Shown here piece by piece: positions 1 through 8,579 of a DNA stretch of 64,000 nucleotides (positions within the stretch are counted from its first letter, which is position 1; the number at the start of each line of letters is the position of its first letter). This DNA comes from Fumia sp045615345. Lineage in GTDB: Bacteria > Bacillota > Clostridia > Oscillospirales > Ruminococcaceae. The notes under the pieces were generated by a model, which was not told where the DNA came from, searched no databases, and was given only the letters and a program-made list of their open reading frames with translations. The position numbers and the translations under genes were made by a program. The stretch lies in assembly GCA_045615345.1 (NCBI GenBank), contig JAZLER010000033.1, positions 33,350 to 97,349 on the forward strand, given 5' to 3'.

Positions 1-387
1 GGCACATTTACAGGCACATTTATCAACGCAAACCCTGATGATGTCGCAAGCGATTACCCTGAAGGAACGGTGAGAATATGTAATTTCAGCGGTGAATTCA
101 CAAAAATCAAAAAATTAAATAACTACGCTTACAAGCTTACTACCGAAGGTATAACTATGGAAGATATAGTTGGTTCAAGCTGGATTGAAAACGGTATACA
201 GTATATCTCGGCAGCTGCAAGGGGCATTGAAGACAGCAAAGAATTTGTCCTCTACCTCCCCGGAACACCCACAAATGCCCTTTCTGAAGAATTCTTGAGC
301 TGGTGCCCGTACACACCTGAAGGTAAAATTGAAAACTACGCCCTTCTCAACGCAGAACTGATGTACGGATTTTTCGAAATCAAATAA
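1..387 (+). CDS. C-terminal part of an unknown, probably exported protein (5' end outside window)
   Basis: The reading frame is open from the first base and ends in TAA at 385-387, so this is the 3' end of a longer gene. The visible 128 residues are rich in Gly, Thr, Asn and aromatic residues with alternating hydrophobic positions, which suggests a beta-rich fold. A Leu-Pro-Gly-Thr-Pro segment lies in the middle and the end is Phe-Phe-Glu-Ile-Lys. It resembles, from memory, the C-terminal domain of uncharacterised lipoproteins in gut Firmicutes, but no signal sequence can be seen because the start is missing. A strong terminator follows at once. Function unknown. Confidence 0.6.
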   Translation, partial: GTFTGTFINANPDDVASDYPEGTVRICNFSGEFTKIKKLNNYAYKLTTEGITMEDIVGSSWIENGIQYISAAARGIEDSKEFVLYLPGTPTNALSEEFLSWCPYTPEGKIENYALLNAELMYGFFEIK

Positions 388-390
388 ATA

Positions 391-428
391 AAAGGCGGAC
401 ATTTTTTCAAAAAGATGTCCGCCTTTTT
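391..428 (+). terminator. Rho-independent terminator after the first gene
   Basis: A 12-bp stem (391-402 paired with 415-426) is followed by a T-run. It lies just after the stop codon at 387 and isolates this gene from the promoter at 432. Confidence 0.9.
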
Positions 429-431
429 ATA

Positions 432-460
432 TTGAAATCAGATTTCATTTTTGATATAAT
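432..460 (+). promoter_or_regulatory. Sigma-A type promoter for the sialidase-like gene
   Basis: TTGAAA at 432-437 and TATAAT at 455-460 are separated by 17 bp. The ribosome site AGGAG starts about 7 bp downstream of the -10 box, so the leader is very short. Confidence 0.7.
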
Positions 461-481
461 CTCCACATAGGAGTGATTTTT

Positions 482-1711
482 ATGAGTTTTGGATTAGTCA
501 TTGACGAACCCGTTTTAGTTTGCGAGGGCGATTTAAGTAAAGTCGGCTGGGGACCTTTCCAGTTTCCCCGCGTTTACAGGATTTCTGACGGCAGAATAGT
601 TGCAACCTTTGATGTCTGCAAGGATTTAATGGAAGACGAAGGTCTGCCACAGGGTCTTAAAATCTCCTCCGATAAAGGACAAAGCTGGGAAGATATCAAC
701 GAAAATGAATATGAGCACATCTTTTCACAGACAGGGCTTCGTTTAAATAACAAAAGCTTTATCAAAACTATTGTAAGCCGCCCTGTTAAAACCGAAAAAG
801 ATTATTATAAAAAGCTTCCACGCGCTTATTTCACCTATATCGGCAACCTGACCCACGGGCTTATAACGCCTGCCGAAAATATCCCCGACAGCCTTGTTTC
901 GAAAAACTGGGAGTTTCAGACTTATGACCCTGAAACAGGCGCAAAGGAAAGCTTTGAATGTAAGCTTGATTACCCGGGACAATGTATGTATCTTGGAAAA
1001 AGCACTGACAATGAACATTTTATCGTCAGTGGCTTTCCCCGTTCATTTGACCCCGTTTATGCTCCCGATGGGACTTTGTGGATTTCCCATTATGATTATG
1101 GCAGAAACCCCGAAACAGGAGAAATCACACTTCCCTACTACTTCTGCTCTTATTTCCGGTCAACAGATAACGGCAAAAGCTTTAAGTTAAAAAGCTTTAT
1201 CCCCTACAATCCCCAAAAGTTAAGCTTCCCCGAGGCATTTCTGGTGGAAGGCTTCTGCGAACCATGCTTACACTTTGCCCCCGATGGCAGTATGATTACC
1301 CTTTTGCGAACCGGTAGCCGCAACTTCTCAGTTTCAAGTCCCACTTACATCGCAAGAAGTAAAGATGGCATTTCGTGGTCAGAGCCTGTAATGTTCGACA
1401 ACATCGGCGTATGGCCACAGCTACTCTCTTTAAAATGTGGTGTCACCCTTGCTTCATACGGCAGACCCGGTGTAGTTTTAAGGGCAACTGATGACAAAGC
1501 CTGTGAAAACTGGCAAGCCCCCATCGAAATCTTAAAGGACACAGGGGAAAACCTCAAAGACAACCTCCCTGACACCTGTGGTTATACAGCTTTGCTTGAA
1601 ATTGACGATGATACAGCGCTTTTAATCTACACCGACTTTACAAGAAAAGATAAAGACGGCAACAATCACAAATGCATTATGTCAAGAACAATACACATCA
1701 AAAAAGCTTAG
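482..1711 (+). CDS. Sialidase-like BNR/Asp-box repeat protein
   Basis: This is a 409-residue protein with at least three Asp-box-like motifs (Ser-x-Asp-x-Gly-x-x-Trp/Phe type): SSDKGQSW near residue 61, RSTDNGKSF near 226 and SKDGISW near 296. These mark a six-bladed beta-propeller of the sialidase/exo-alpha-sialidase superfamily. The start was placed at ATG 482 rather than GTG 473 because AGGAG at 468-472 is correctly spaced only for 482. There is no signal peptide, so it is probably cytoplasmic. It converges on the large sugar operon, which also carries an N-acylglucosamine 2-epimerase, NagA and NagB-like genes, so a role on an amino-sugar or sialic-acid-like glycoside is plausible. The fold is fairly sure; the substrate is inference. 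Confidence 0.75.
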   Translation: MSFGLVIDEPVLVCEGDLSKVGWGPFQFPRVYRISDGRIVATFDVCKDLMEDEGLPQGLKISSDKGQSWEDINENEYEHIFSQTGLRLNNKSFIKTIVSRPVKTEKDYYKKLPRAYFTYIGNLTHGLITPAENIPDSLVSKNWEFQTYDPETGAKESFECKLDYPGQCMYLGKSTDNEHFIVSGFPRSFDPVYAPDGTLWISHYDYGRNPETGEITLPYYFCSYFRSTDNGKSFKLKSFIPYNPQKLSFPEAFLVEGFCEPCLHFAPDGSMITLLRTGSRNFSVSSPTYIARSKDGISWSEPVMFDNIGVWPQLLSLKCGVTLASYGRPGVVLRATDDKACENWQAPIEILKDTGENLKDNLPDTCGYTALLEIDDDTALLIYTDFTRKDKDGNNHKCIMSRTIHIKKA

Positions 1712-1731
1712 GCATCTGCGCCTAAGCTTTT
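1702..1731. terminator. Bidirectional terminator between convergent units
   Basis: A 12-bp stem (1702-1713 with 1720-1731) has A-rich and T-rich flanks. It overlaps the stop codon of the sialidase-like gene and lies just past the end of the minus-strand operon, so it can serve both. Confidence 0.85.
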
Positions 1732-1735
1732 AATT

Positions 1736-2530
1736 TTAGAATAATCCGTCTGCAATTTCTTTGGTTGAGCAAATCGTAACATTTTCGTTATATTTTAAAA
1801 GGCTTGCAGGAACTTGCGGTTTTATATCCCCGAACAGAACATGCTTCACAATCCCGTGTTGCCAGGGTCTGTTTAAGGCGATATAAATTTTCCTTGAAGC
1901 TAAAATCTGCTTCATACCTACTGTTATACACCACTCGGGCATACCCCTTAAATCCCCACGCTGATAGCCGTAGGCATTTATCGTCTTGGTTTCGCGAGTT
2001 ATCGGAAGCACTCTTGTCGGGTATTGGGCAAATTCCTTTGCAGTAACGCTACTGTCGTCTTCAAGTGCCTCGTTAAATGCGATATGACCGTTTATTCCAA
2101 GACCACCAAGGCACAAATCAACCCCACCAAGACTTTCAATAAGCGCATCAAATTCCTTTTCCTTTCCCGGTTCAGGGAAATGGCGCTGACTTTCAGGCAT
2201 AACGAGTGCGGGATCAACAAGGGAATAAAACTCCTTTTCCATACGATAATGAAAGCTCATAGGGTCGTTATAGTCAATAACCTTTTCGGACGATATCATA
2301 TACTCGTCCATATTGAAAAAGTGAACACGCTTTAAAGAAACACCAAGTTCATTCACAAGTCTTGCCAGTATGGGATACTGCTGGGTAGGGCCGACAGGCA
2401 CTATCATAACGGTATCCTTATTATTTTCGTTGTTTTTTATAATCTCCATAAGCATTGTGAGAGCCATATCAAAATAAACATCCCACTCATTTTCAACTGT
2501 TTTAAAATTTATTGTATCAATTTTTCTCAT
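1736..2530 (-). CDS. NagB-family sugar isomerase/deaminase-like protein (copy 1)
   Basis: This 264-residue protein is of the length usual for glucosamine-6-phosphate deaminase. It has the family's MDEY (residues 74-77) and the GLGINGHIAFNE active-site loop (from about 143), with Asn before Gly-His as in Bacillus NagB. However, the phosphate-loop GS/GTP motif reads GPTQ (47-50), the Arg that follows Asn-Ala in NagB is Tyr (187), and the expected Gly-x-x-Lys-Ala is NRPWQHG (220-226). These are the usual 6-phosphate contacts, so a non-standard substrate is inferred. It is the last gene of the operon and overlaps the epimerase gene by 4 bp. Family sure, reaction unsure. Confidence 0.75.
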   Translation of the reverse strand: MRKIDTINFKTVENEWDVYFDMALTMLMEIIKNNENNKDTVMIVPVGPTQQYPILARLVNELGVSLKRVHFFNMDEYMISSEKVIDYNDPMSFHYRMEKEFYSLVDPALVMPESQRHFPEPGKEKEFDALIESLGGVDLCLGGLGINGHIAFNEALEDDSSVTAKEFAQYPTRVLPITRETKTINAYGYQRGDLRGMPEWCITVGMKQILASRKIYIALNRPWQHGIVKHVLFGDIKPQVPASLLKYNENVTICSTKEIADGLF

Positions 2531-3714
2531 ATTTCCTCTCCCTTTTCAAGCTTTTCAAAAAGCTGACTTAAAACCATAAACGCCCTTACATTATGGAAAG
2601 GACCTTTCCAGTCGCTTCCCTTAATCTGGGAAATGGGTGTACCGTCACGATGCAGATGCCCATACCATTCAGGGTACCCGGGATCAGCAAAATGCTTGCA
2701 GATATAGTCAAAAATCTTCACAAAAGAACGCATATACTTGTCATCTTTTGTATGAAGATAAGAATATGTAAGTGCCACCATTGCTTCACAATGTACCCAT
2801 AAAAGTTTCATATCCCACTCAAGGCTTAAAACAGGCTTGTTATCAAGGTCAACAAAATAGAATATACCACCTTTTTCCTCGTCAAAACCTCTTTTAAGTG
2901 ACCATTCGGTAACCTTAATGGATTTCTCCATCAGGGCATTATCGTTTCTTATAATAGCCTCTTTCATCATAAACCAGGCAGTTTCCATGCTGTGTCCGGG
3001 GTTTATGAACCTGCCTTCGGGAGTGTCGATAAACTCTCCGTCAGCCCCAACTGTTTCGAGCAAAGCCTTTTTATCCTCTTTTATAAACACTTCGGTGATA
3101 GTTTTTACACATTCCGAAATAATTTCGTCATAGATGGGATTATCGTCAATCTCACGCATCTGCTGGGATACATTCATCATTATCATAACGATACTGTGTC
3201 CGCGGTTTTTTCTTGTTTTTGGGTTTACCTTGGGAGGGAAATACCCCGGTGTTTTATAATATTCAAGCATAAGATTATAAAGGTCCACTGCACGCTTTTT
3301 AACGCTCTCATCTTTGGTCGCCTTGTAGTATTCGGCATAGCCCATAACGGCAAATGCCTCGGAAAAATAATACCTTCTTTCAACTAAAGGCTCACCTTTT
3401 CGTGTCACCCTGAAATACATATGCCCGTTTTCGGCAAAACAGTAATTGTTTATAAACTCATAGCCTGATTTTGCAGCTTCAAGCCAGAGCGGTTTTCTTC
3501 CGAATTCATTGTAAAGCTTTGAAAACATCCATAAGCTTCTGCCCTGTTGCCAGACGGATTTGTCTTCATAAAAAAGGTTACCTTCCCTGTCAAATCCGCA
3601 AAGATATCCTCCGTACTCAGGGTCAACCGACTTTTCTTCCCAGAACGACACAAAATCCTTCATAAGAATGTCGTCAATCTTTTTTCGGTACTCCTTGAAA
3701 AACTCTTTTTCCAC
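2527..3714 (-). CDS. N-acylglucosamine 2-epimerase (AGE/RnBP) family protein
   Basis: This 395-residue protein matches the length and (alpha/alpha)6-barrel pattern of the AGE family, which interconverts GlcNAc and ManNAc or related sugars such as mannose or cellobiose. Family features include the N-terminal SVWQQGRSLWMFS block, HSIVMIMMN, NPGHSMETAW (His-Ser and Glu) and WVHCEAMVA, followed by a C-terminal HLHRDG with GPFHNVRA. It starts with GTG directly after the TAG stop of the ETF gene, with GAGGAA as ribosome site. It lies in an operon with NagA and NagB-like genes, which favours an N-acylated amino sugar, but the sequence does not fix the substrate. Confidence 0.85.
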   Translation of the reverse strand: MEKEFFKEYRKKIDDILMKDFVSFWEEKSVDPEYGGYLCGFDREGNLFYEDKSVWQQGRSLWMFSKLYNEFGRKPLWLEAAKSGYEFINNYCFAENGHMYFRVTRKGEPLVERRYYFSEAFAVMGYAEYYKATKDESVKKRAVDLYNLMLEYYKTPGYFPPKVNPKTRKNRGHSIVMIMMNVSQQMREIDDNPIYDEIISECVKTITEVFIKEDKKALLETVGADGEFIDTPEGRFINPGHSMETAWFMMKEAIIRNDNALMEKSIKVTEWSLKRGFDEEKGGIFYFVDLDNKPVLSLEWDMKLLWVHCEAMVALTYSYLHTKDDKYMRSFVKIFDYICKHFADPGYPEWYGHLHRDGTPISQIKGSDWKGPFHNVRAFMVLSQLFEKLEKGEEI

Positions 3715-5067
3715 CTAAAATTCCTCCAGTATTCCATAATCTGCGTAATCAAAAATTCTTGCATCCTTATCGGGGTTAATCGCAATGACAAACTTTGCAT
3801 TTTCACACCCGACAGTATGATGAACTGCCCCCGAAATGCCCAGAGCTATGTATATTTTGGGACTCACCATCTTCCCTGTCAGTCCCACCTGATTTTCATA
3901 AGGGGCAAGGTTTAAATCCACAAGCCCCCTTGAAGCACCAAGCTCTGCACCATATTTATCGGCAAACCCCCTGACTTTATCGAGAGAGTCCTTAACGCCT
4001 CTGCCTGCCGACACAATAATACTGCCGCTTTGCTTTAAAGTACGCACTGTCGCCATCTGCGGAGTAGTAAGGCATTTGATTTTTGCAATAATATTCCCAC
4101 CCAGAGCAGGTCGGTACATTATTAAGCTGTCACCATCTGCCTCAAGCTGAGTACAGTCGGCACAAAGCCCCGTATTTAACATCGCCGCCACAATGGGGGC
4201 ATTTTTTCTGCCATAGTAAGATGCATCCCATAAAATTACAGACGGCTTTTCCCTTTTTGCCCTTTCGGCAATAACAGAAGGTTCATCGGGGTTTATCAAA
4301 ATCACCTCATCGGCTATTTCACGGGCTTTTAAAGCCACATCTTCCCCCACTGCCCATACGGATTTAAGCTTTGTATTGCTCTGTAAAGTATTTCCCTTTA
4401 CATCTTCTTTTTCCCTTAATTCCTTGATTAAATCGTCAAGCTCAGAGAAATTTATAAACTTACACTTTCTTTTTCCCTTTTCATTTTCAAAGGTTTTTAA
4501 TACCCTTGTGGGAGAGCCTGAAAGCCCACATTTTGTCACATCACAATGAAGATATGAGTTATCAAGATATGTGATTTCTGCAGGTTTTGAAAAGATACTC
4601 GGGAAACGCAGAACATACCCTCTTTCCACTGTCACAAGCAAAGGTAAATTCATTTCTTCATCGCCATATCTTGTCTTTGCAGAAAGCTTATTATCGTTTA
4701 CAGTCACTTCAATGGCGTTTGTTATAAGAGGAAGCTTCAGCATCTCGGACAGCATCGGCCCCACCTGAGCTGTATCGCCGTCTATACTCTGCCTTCCGCA
4801 AAGAATGAGGTCGTATTCAAGTTTTTTTATCGCCTTTGATAAAATATACGATGTCACAAGGGTATCTGACCCTGCAAAAACAGAGTCTGTCACGAGTATA
4901 ACCTTAACCCCCAGTCGTGTCAGTTTTATAAGAGCATTTTCTGTGGATTTCGGTCCCATTGAAATGACCGTCACATCGTTTGAAAGCCTTAATGCACATT
5001 CAATCGCCGACTCGTCAAAGGGGTTTATTTCGCCGTTTATAACCTTTGCGCAAACTAAAATTTTCAT
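3715..5067 (-). CDS. Fused electron transfer flavoprotein, EtfB-EtfA in one chain
   Basis: This 450-residue protein has an EtfB part (residues 1 to about 205) joined to an EtfA part (about 236-450). The EtfB part carries DGDTAQVGP (97-105), which resembles the motif of NAD-binding, bifurcating-type EtfB more than that of respiratory EtfB. The EtfA part ends with the FAD-binding SAGRG (353-357), a QVGLTGK block, ALGISGAVHH and INPDKDARIF. The EtfA N-domain is shorter than usual. Both subunits are in one frame with a hydrophilic linker, so this is a genuine fusion. It is co-transcribed with a GlcD-like oxidase and a GlcF-like Fe-S protein, its likely electron donors. Bifurcation itself is inference. 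Confidence 0.85.
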   Translation of the reverse strand: MKILVCAKVINGEINPFDESAIECALRLSNDVTVISMGPKSTENALIKLTRLGVKVILVTDSVFAGSDTLVTSYILSKAIKKLEYDLILCGRQSIDGDTAQVGPMLSEMLKLPLITNAIEVTVNDNKLSAKTRYGDEEMNLPLLVTVERGYVLRFPSIFSKPAEITYLDNSYLHCDVTKCGLSGSPTRVLKTFENEKGKRKCKFINFSELDDLIKELREKEDVKGNTLQSNTKLKSVWAVGEDVALKAREIADEVILINPDEPSVIAERAKREKPSVILWDASYYGRKNAPIVAAMLNTGLCADCTQLEADGDSLIMYRPALGGNIIAKIKCLTTPQMATVRTLKQSGSIIVSAGRGVKDSLDKVRGFADKYGAELGASRGLVDLNLAPYENQVGLTGKMVSPKIYIALGISGAVHHTVGCENAKFVIAINPDKDARIFDYADYGILEEF

Positions 5068-6533
5068 TAAAAATCTCCGTTATATATGGGTTCCAAAGCC
5101 TTTTGAACCGCCTTGTATTTTTTGAAAAGTTCATTATATTTCAATGTATTTTCGGGGTTCGGACAGGTTACCTCCACTTCGGAATTGCAGATTTTCAGCG
5201 CTTCATTAAAATCCTTGAAAATCCCTGTAGCAACCCCTGCAAGCATCGCACTTCCAAAGGAAGAATCGGTATTTTTCATCGTAACAAGCTTTATTCCCAG
5301 AGCATCGCTTAAAATCTGTCGCCAGAGAGGGCTTTTGCCTCCGCCACCGATAATAATTCCTTTATCGGAATGTTTTATTTCCATCAAATCAAGAGTCCCC
5401 ATACAATCAAGCATCGACATCGCAACGCCCTCAAGCACCGCCCTTGTAAAATGAGCTTTTGTGTGGTGTGCACGGACTCCGATAAAGCTTGCTGCCAAAT
5501 TGGGATTTGCATACGGCGTAAGCTCGCCTTTAAGATAAGGATGGAAAATAAGCCCGTCAGCACCAACAGTGATTTCGCTTGCTTTTTCATCAAGGTCCTT
5601 ATAGTCCCCTCCAAAGGTGTCGCGGTACCATCTTAAACTTGATGCCGCCGCCTTTGTTGCAGTACCGGGATACCAGAGATTTTTCGCTATATGGGAGTAG
5701 TTTATAAGGTTTCTGTCGGGGTATGGCTTATCGGTTATGACACAAATTCTCCCTGCAGTTGCAAGCTTTACTGTCATATCACCTTTGTTTACAGCACCTG
5801 AAGCGAATACCTCCATAACAGTATCGGTACTGCCACAGATAACCTTTGTTCCTTCTTTGAGCCCTGTAAGCTCTGAAGCTTTCTTTGTAACCTCGCCTAT
5901 AATGTCCGTGGGGTTCACAACAGGGGGTAAAGCATTTTCCTTTACACCTGCTAAAACCAGTAATTCAGGGCACCAGCAGAGTTTGTTGCAATCAAAAAGC
6001 ATACTTCCCTCTGCTTCGATATAATCGGTGCAAAAGACACCGGTTAAGAAAAATCTTATGTAATCTTTCTCAAAAAAGAGGTATGAAATCTTATTAAAAG
6101 TATCAGGCTCGTTGTTTTTAAGCCATAAAAGTTGCGGCAGAGTCCAGATGGTGTCAGGCTTATGAAAAGTCTTTTCGAAAATCATATCGCCATACTCTTT
6201 CATAAGCTTTTCAGACTCTTTTTTACTCCTTGAATCAGTCCAGTGAATTGCATTTCTCAAAGGCTTAAACTCATTGTCGCAAGGCAAAAAAGTATGAGTT
6301 GCAGAGTCAATCGCAACACAAAAGATATCCTTTGCATCTATTTTGGCAGTAACAGCGGTAACATTCTCACAAAGTGCCTTTATCCAGTCCTTTGGGTTTT
6401 GCTCACAACCACCGTTTTCAGTAAAATAAGTAGGATATTCAGCGGTACTTTCGGCAACCACATTCCCGTTTTCACTTAAAAGTGTCGCCTTTGATGCACC
6501 ACCGCCAAAGTCAATACCTAAAAGATATTTCAT
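5067..6533 (-). CDS. FGGY-family carbohydrate kinase (xylulokinase-like)
   Basis: This 488-residue protein has both FGGY ATPase domains. The N-terminal phosphate loop reads GIDFGGGASKA (residues 5-15), where most family members have Asp-x-Gly-Thr. IHWTDSRS provides the usual Trp-x-Asp-x-Arg sugar-binding motif, GSTDTVMEV holds the expected catalytic Asp, and IIIGGGGKSPLWRQILSDA is the second ATP motif. It probably phosphorylates a ketose or sugar acid produced by the FucI-like isomerase of the same operon. It overlaps nagA by 4 bp and touches the ETF gene by 1 bp, so translation is coupled. The substrate (xylulose, fuculose or another) cannot be read from sequence. Confidence 0.85.
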   Translation of the reverse strand: MKYLLGIDFGGGASKATLLSENGNVVAESTAEYPTYFTENGGCEQNPKDWIKALCENVTAVTAKIDAKDIFCVAIDSATHTFLPCDNEFKPLRNAIHWTDSRSKKESEKLMKEYGDMIFEKTFHKPDTIWTLPQLLWLKNNEPDTFNKISYLFFEKDYIRFFLTGVFCTDYIEAEGSMLFDCNKLCWCPELLVLAGVKENALPPVVNPTDIIGEVTKKASELTGLKEGTKVICGSTDTVMEVFASGAVNKGDMTVKLATAGRICVITDKPYPDRNLINYSHIAKNLWYPGTATKAAASSLRWYRDTFGGDYKDLDEKASEITVGADGLIFHPYLKGELTPYANPNLAASFIGVRAHHTKAHFTRAVLEGVAMSMLDCMGTLDLMEIKHSDKGIIIGGGGKSPLWRQILSDALGIKLVTMKNTDSSFGSAMLAGVATGIFKDFNEALKICNSEVEVTCPNPENTLKYNELFKKYKAVQKALEPIYNGDF

Positions 6534-7720
6534 AACTCACCTCCGAAAATCTGTCCTGCAAGCACTGTATTAACAACATTAAAATCATTATCAACAATAA
6601 CTAAATCTGCATCCGTTTTAACCTCGATACTTCCCTTTTTATCGGAAATACCAAGGAGTTCTGCAGGTGTTTTTGAAAGGATAACCGAAGCATCAGGAAT
6701 TGATATCCCATAGTCTTTGCACAAAACCTTAAGGCATCTTTCCATAGTTGCAATACTGCCTGCAAAACATGACATATCGGGGAGTTTTGCAACACAGTCG
6801 TCAACAATAACATCGGTTCCGTTTTCAAGACTACCAAGCTTGCCTGATTTTAAATCTGTCCCTGCTAAGCGCATCGCATCGGTTATTCCCATCACGGAAT
6901 TTACACCTTTGATTTTAAGTGCTAAACGCAGTATATCCTTTGGAATATGTCTTCCGTCACAGATAAGCTCAACTTTCACATCGTCATTGAGATACGCCGC
7001 TTCGACAACTCCTGCGAGAACTTTTTGTCCCTCTTTACGATAGGTGGTAACAGCATTGTAAAAATGCGTAACATGAGAAAATCCGTTGTCTATTCCCTTT
7101 TGTGCTTCTTCACTTGTAGCGGCAGAGTGAGCAATTGACGGAATAATCCCGTTTTCACGGCACTTTTTCGCAAAGATGTCACTTCCCTCAAGCTCGGGAG
7201 CTGCATCCCATCGAAGAATATCCCCACGGGCTATTTCTAAAAGTCTGTCCATTTCAGCCTCATCGGGCATACGAAGTAAAGTTCCGGGTTGTGCCCCACT
7301 GCTTTTGGGGTTTGCACCCGAAAAATACGGGCCCTCAAGGTGCACCCCGGGTGTAACTACAGAAAACGCACTTTTTTCCTTAAAGCTCTTAAAGGTTTTT
7401 AAAAACTTTGTCAAATCACTTTCGGTTGCCGTCATTGCAGTCGGCAAAAGTGTTGTAGTTCCGTGTTTTAAATGGGTTTTTATAACAGTTTCAAAGGCAT
7501 CACAAGTAGCATCCATAAAGTCTGCTCCCCCACCTCCGTGTACATGAAGGTCGATAAATCCGGGGAAGACATAACATTCCTTTGCATCTGTAACGCTGTC
7601 AGCACAATCGGAAATTTTGCCGATTGCCTCAATTTTCCCGTCACGGATAAAGATATCGGTTAAATCCGTTACCGTATCAGGCAAAACCAATCTGCCGTTT
7701 TTTATAAGTAAAGTACTCAT
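6530..7720 (-). CDS. nagA: N-acetylglucosamine-6-phosphate deacetylase family protein
   Basis: This 396-residue amidohydrolase has the NagA set: PGFIDLHVHGGGG (metal-binding His-x-His), HLEGPYFS with the metal Glu, AHSAAT, a THFYNAV block, CDGRHIP, and ITDAM holding the catalytic Asp. It would remove acetate from an N-acetylated amino sugar phosphate. Two details differ from textbook NagA: the segment after HLEGPY is longer, and the HREPG-like phosphate-site segment reads YRKEGQ. It sits between a NagB-like gene and an FGGY kinase, with 4-bp overlaps on both sides. Deacetylase activity is likely. The exact sugar is uncertain because the neighbouring NagB-like proteins are unusual. Confidence 0.85.
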   Translation of the reverse strand: MSTLLIKNGRLVLPDTVTDLTDIFIRDGKIEAIGKISDCADSVTDAKECYVFPGFIDLHVHGGGGADFMDATCDAFETVIKTHLKHGTTTLLPTAMTATESDLTKFLKTFKSFKEKSAFSVVTPGVHLEGPYFSGANPKSSGAQPGTLLRMPDEAEMDRLLEIARGDILRWDAAPELEGSDIFAKKCRENGIIPSIAHSAATSEEAQKGIDNGFSHVTHFYNAVTTYRKEGQKVLAGVVEAAYLNDDVKVELICDGRHIPKDILRLALKIKGVNSVMGITDAMRLAGTDLKSGKLGSLENGTDVIVDDCVAKLPDMSCFAGSIATMERCLKVLCKDYGISIPDASVILSKTPAELLGISDKKGSIEVKTDADLVIVDNDFNVVNTVLAGQIFGGEL

Positions 7721-8568
7721 TTGTTATAAACCCTGATTTCGGGTATCGGGCATTTTGTTGCCTCCGAAATGGTGTAAATAGTTGCATTCTTATGATTTCT
7801 GAAAAGTGAACAGGGCACTTTCGCAGTGATTTCTCCGTGCAGAATTTTTCTTAAAGCCCCTGCATTCCAGTCCCTTGGCATAATCATAATGACCTTTTTT
7901 GCCATCATCATTTCCTTCATACCGACAGTAATGCAGTATGTGGGGATAGCATCAAGGTCTGCGCCACAGTTCATATAAGCGTTGATAGTTTTAGTTTCAC
8001 GGCTTATCTTTAATACTCTTGTCATTCTGTTTGCAAACTCATCGTTGTCACAGATTTCATCTGCTTCAGGGGGTTCATTGAAAGCGTAGTGCCCGTTTAT
8101 TCCGACACCGCCGAATACCATATCAAGCTTGCCGTATTTTTCTATAATCTCCATAACCTTATGAGGGTTTTCAGGGTCAGGGAAAATCCTGTTCTCGGGC
8201 AGGACATTGAGTTCTTCGTCCACAACATCATAAAAAATCCTGTCCATACCGCCCCTGAAAGAAAGGGGGTCTGTTTTGTCAAGATAAGTCATATCATCTT
8301 TCAAGTATTCGTCCATATTTATAAACACACAGTTTTTAAGGGAAATTCTGTATTTATTCACAAGTTCAGCCAGTCTGAAATACGGACCTAAAGGGCCATA
8401 AGGCACCACCATCACGGTAGGATCACCCTTTTTATTATTTTCTGAGATAACAGAAAGTACTTCGATAGCGACTTTCCAGTAGATATCGACCTCTGCGATA
8501 GATACATCAAGCTTTATGCTTGTGTCCTTTCCCAAATCTTCAGGTTTAATAAGATTATAATGTTTCAT
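7717..8568 (-). CDS. NagB-family sugar isomerase/deaminase-like protein (copy 2)
   Basis: This 283-residue paralogue of the 1736-2530 protein has MDEY at 85-88 and GVGINGHYAFNEP from 154. As in copy 1, the phosphate-binding segments are replaced: GPLGPYF stands where NagB has GS/GTPxGxY, NAYM replaces the Asn-Ala-Arg, and PRDWNAG replaces the Gly-x-x-Lys-Ala. The two copies share the extended spacing between Asn-Ala and Thr-Val-Gly, so they form one distinct subgroup. The start at 8568 was chosen because AGGTGG sits 7 bases upstream; the longer ATG at 8598 would overlap iolB. Family sure, reaction unsure; the pair may form a heteromer. Confidence 0.75.
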   Translation of the reverse strand: MKHYNLIKPEDLGKDTSIKLDVSIAEVDIYWKVAIEVLSVISENNKKGDPTVMVVPYGPLGPYFRLAELVNKYRISLKNCVFINMDEYLKDDMTYLDKTDPLSFRGGMDRIFYDVVDEELNVLPENRIFPDPENPHKVMEIIEKYGKLDMVFGGVGINGHYAFNEPPEADEICDNDEFANRMTRVLKISRETKTINAYMNCGADLDAIPTYCITVGMKEMMMAKKVIMIMPRDWNAGALRKILHGEITAKVPCSLFRNHKNATIYTISEATKCPIPEIRVYNK

Positions 8569-8579
8569 AAAAACACCAC

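Noticed and set aside
1736..2530. Asn in place of the NagB catalytic-loop Asp as a sign of lost activity
   Set aside because: Bacillus-type NagB also has Asn at this place (Gly-x-Asn-Gly-His), so this change alone means nothing; only the phosphate-contact changes were reported.
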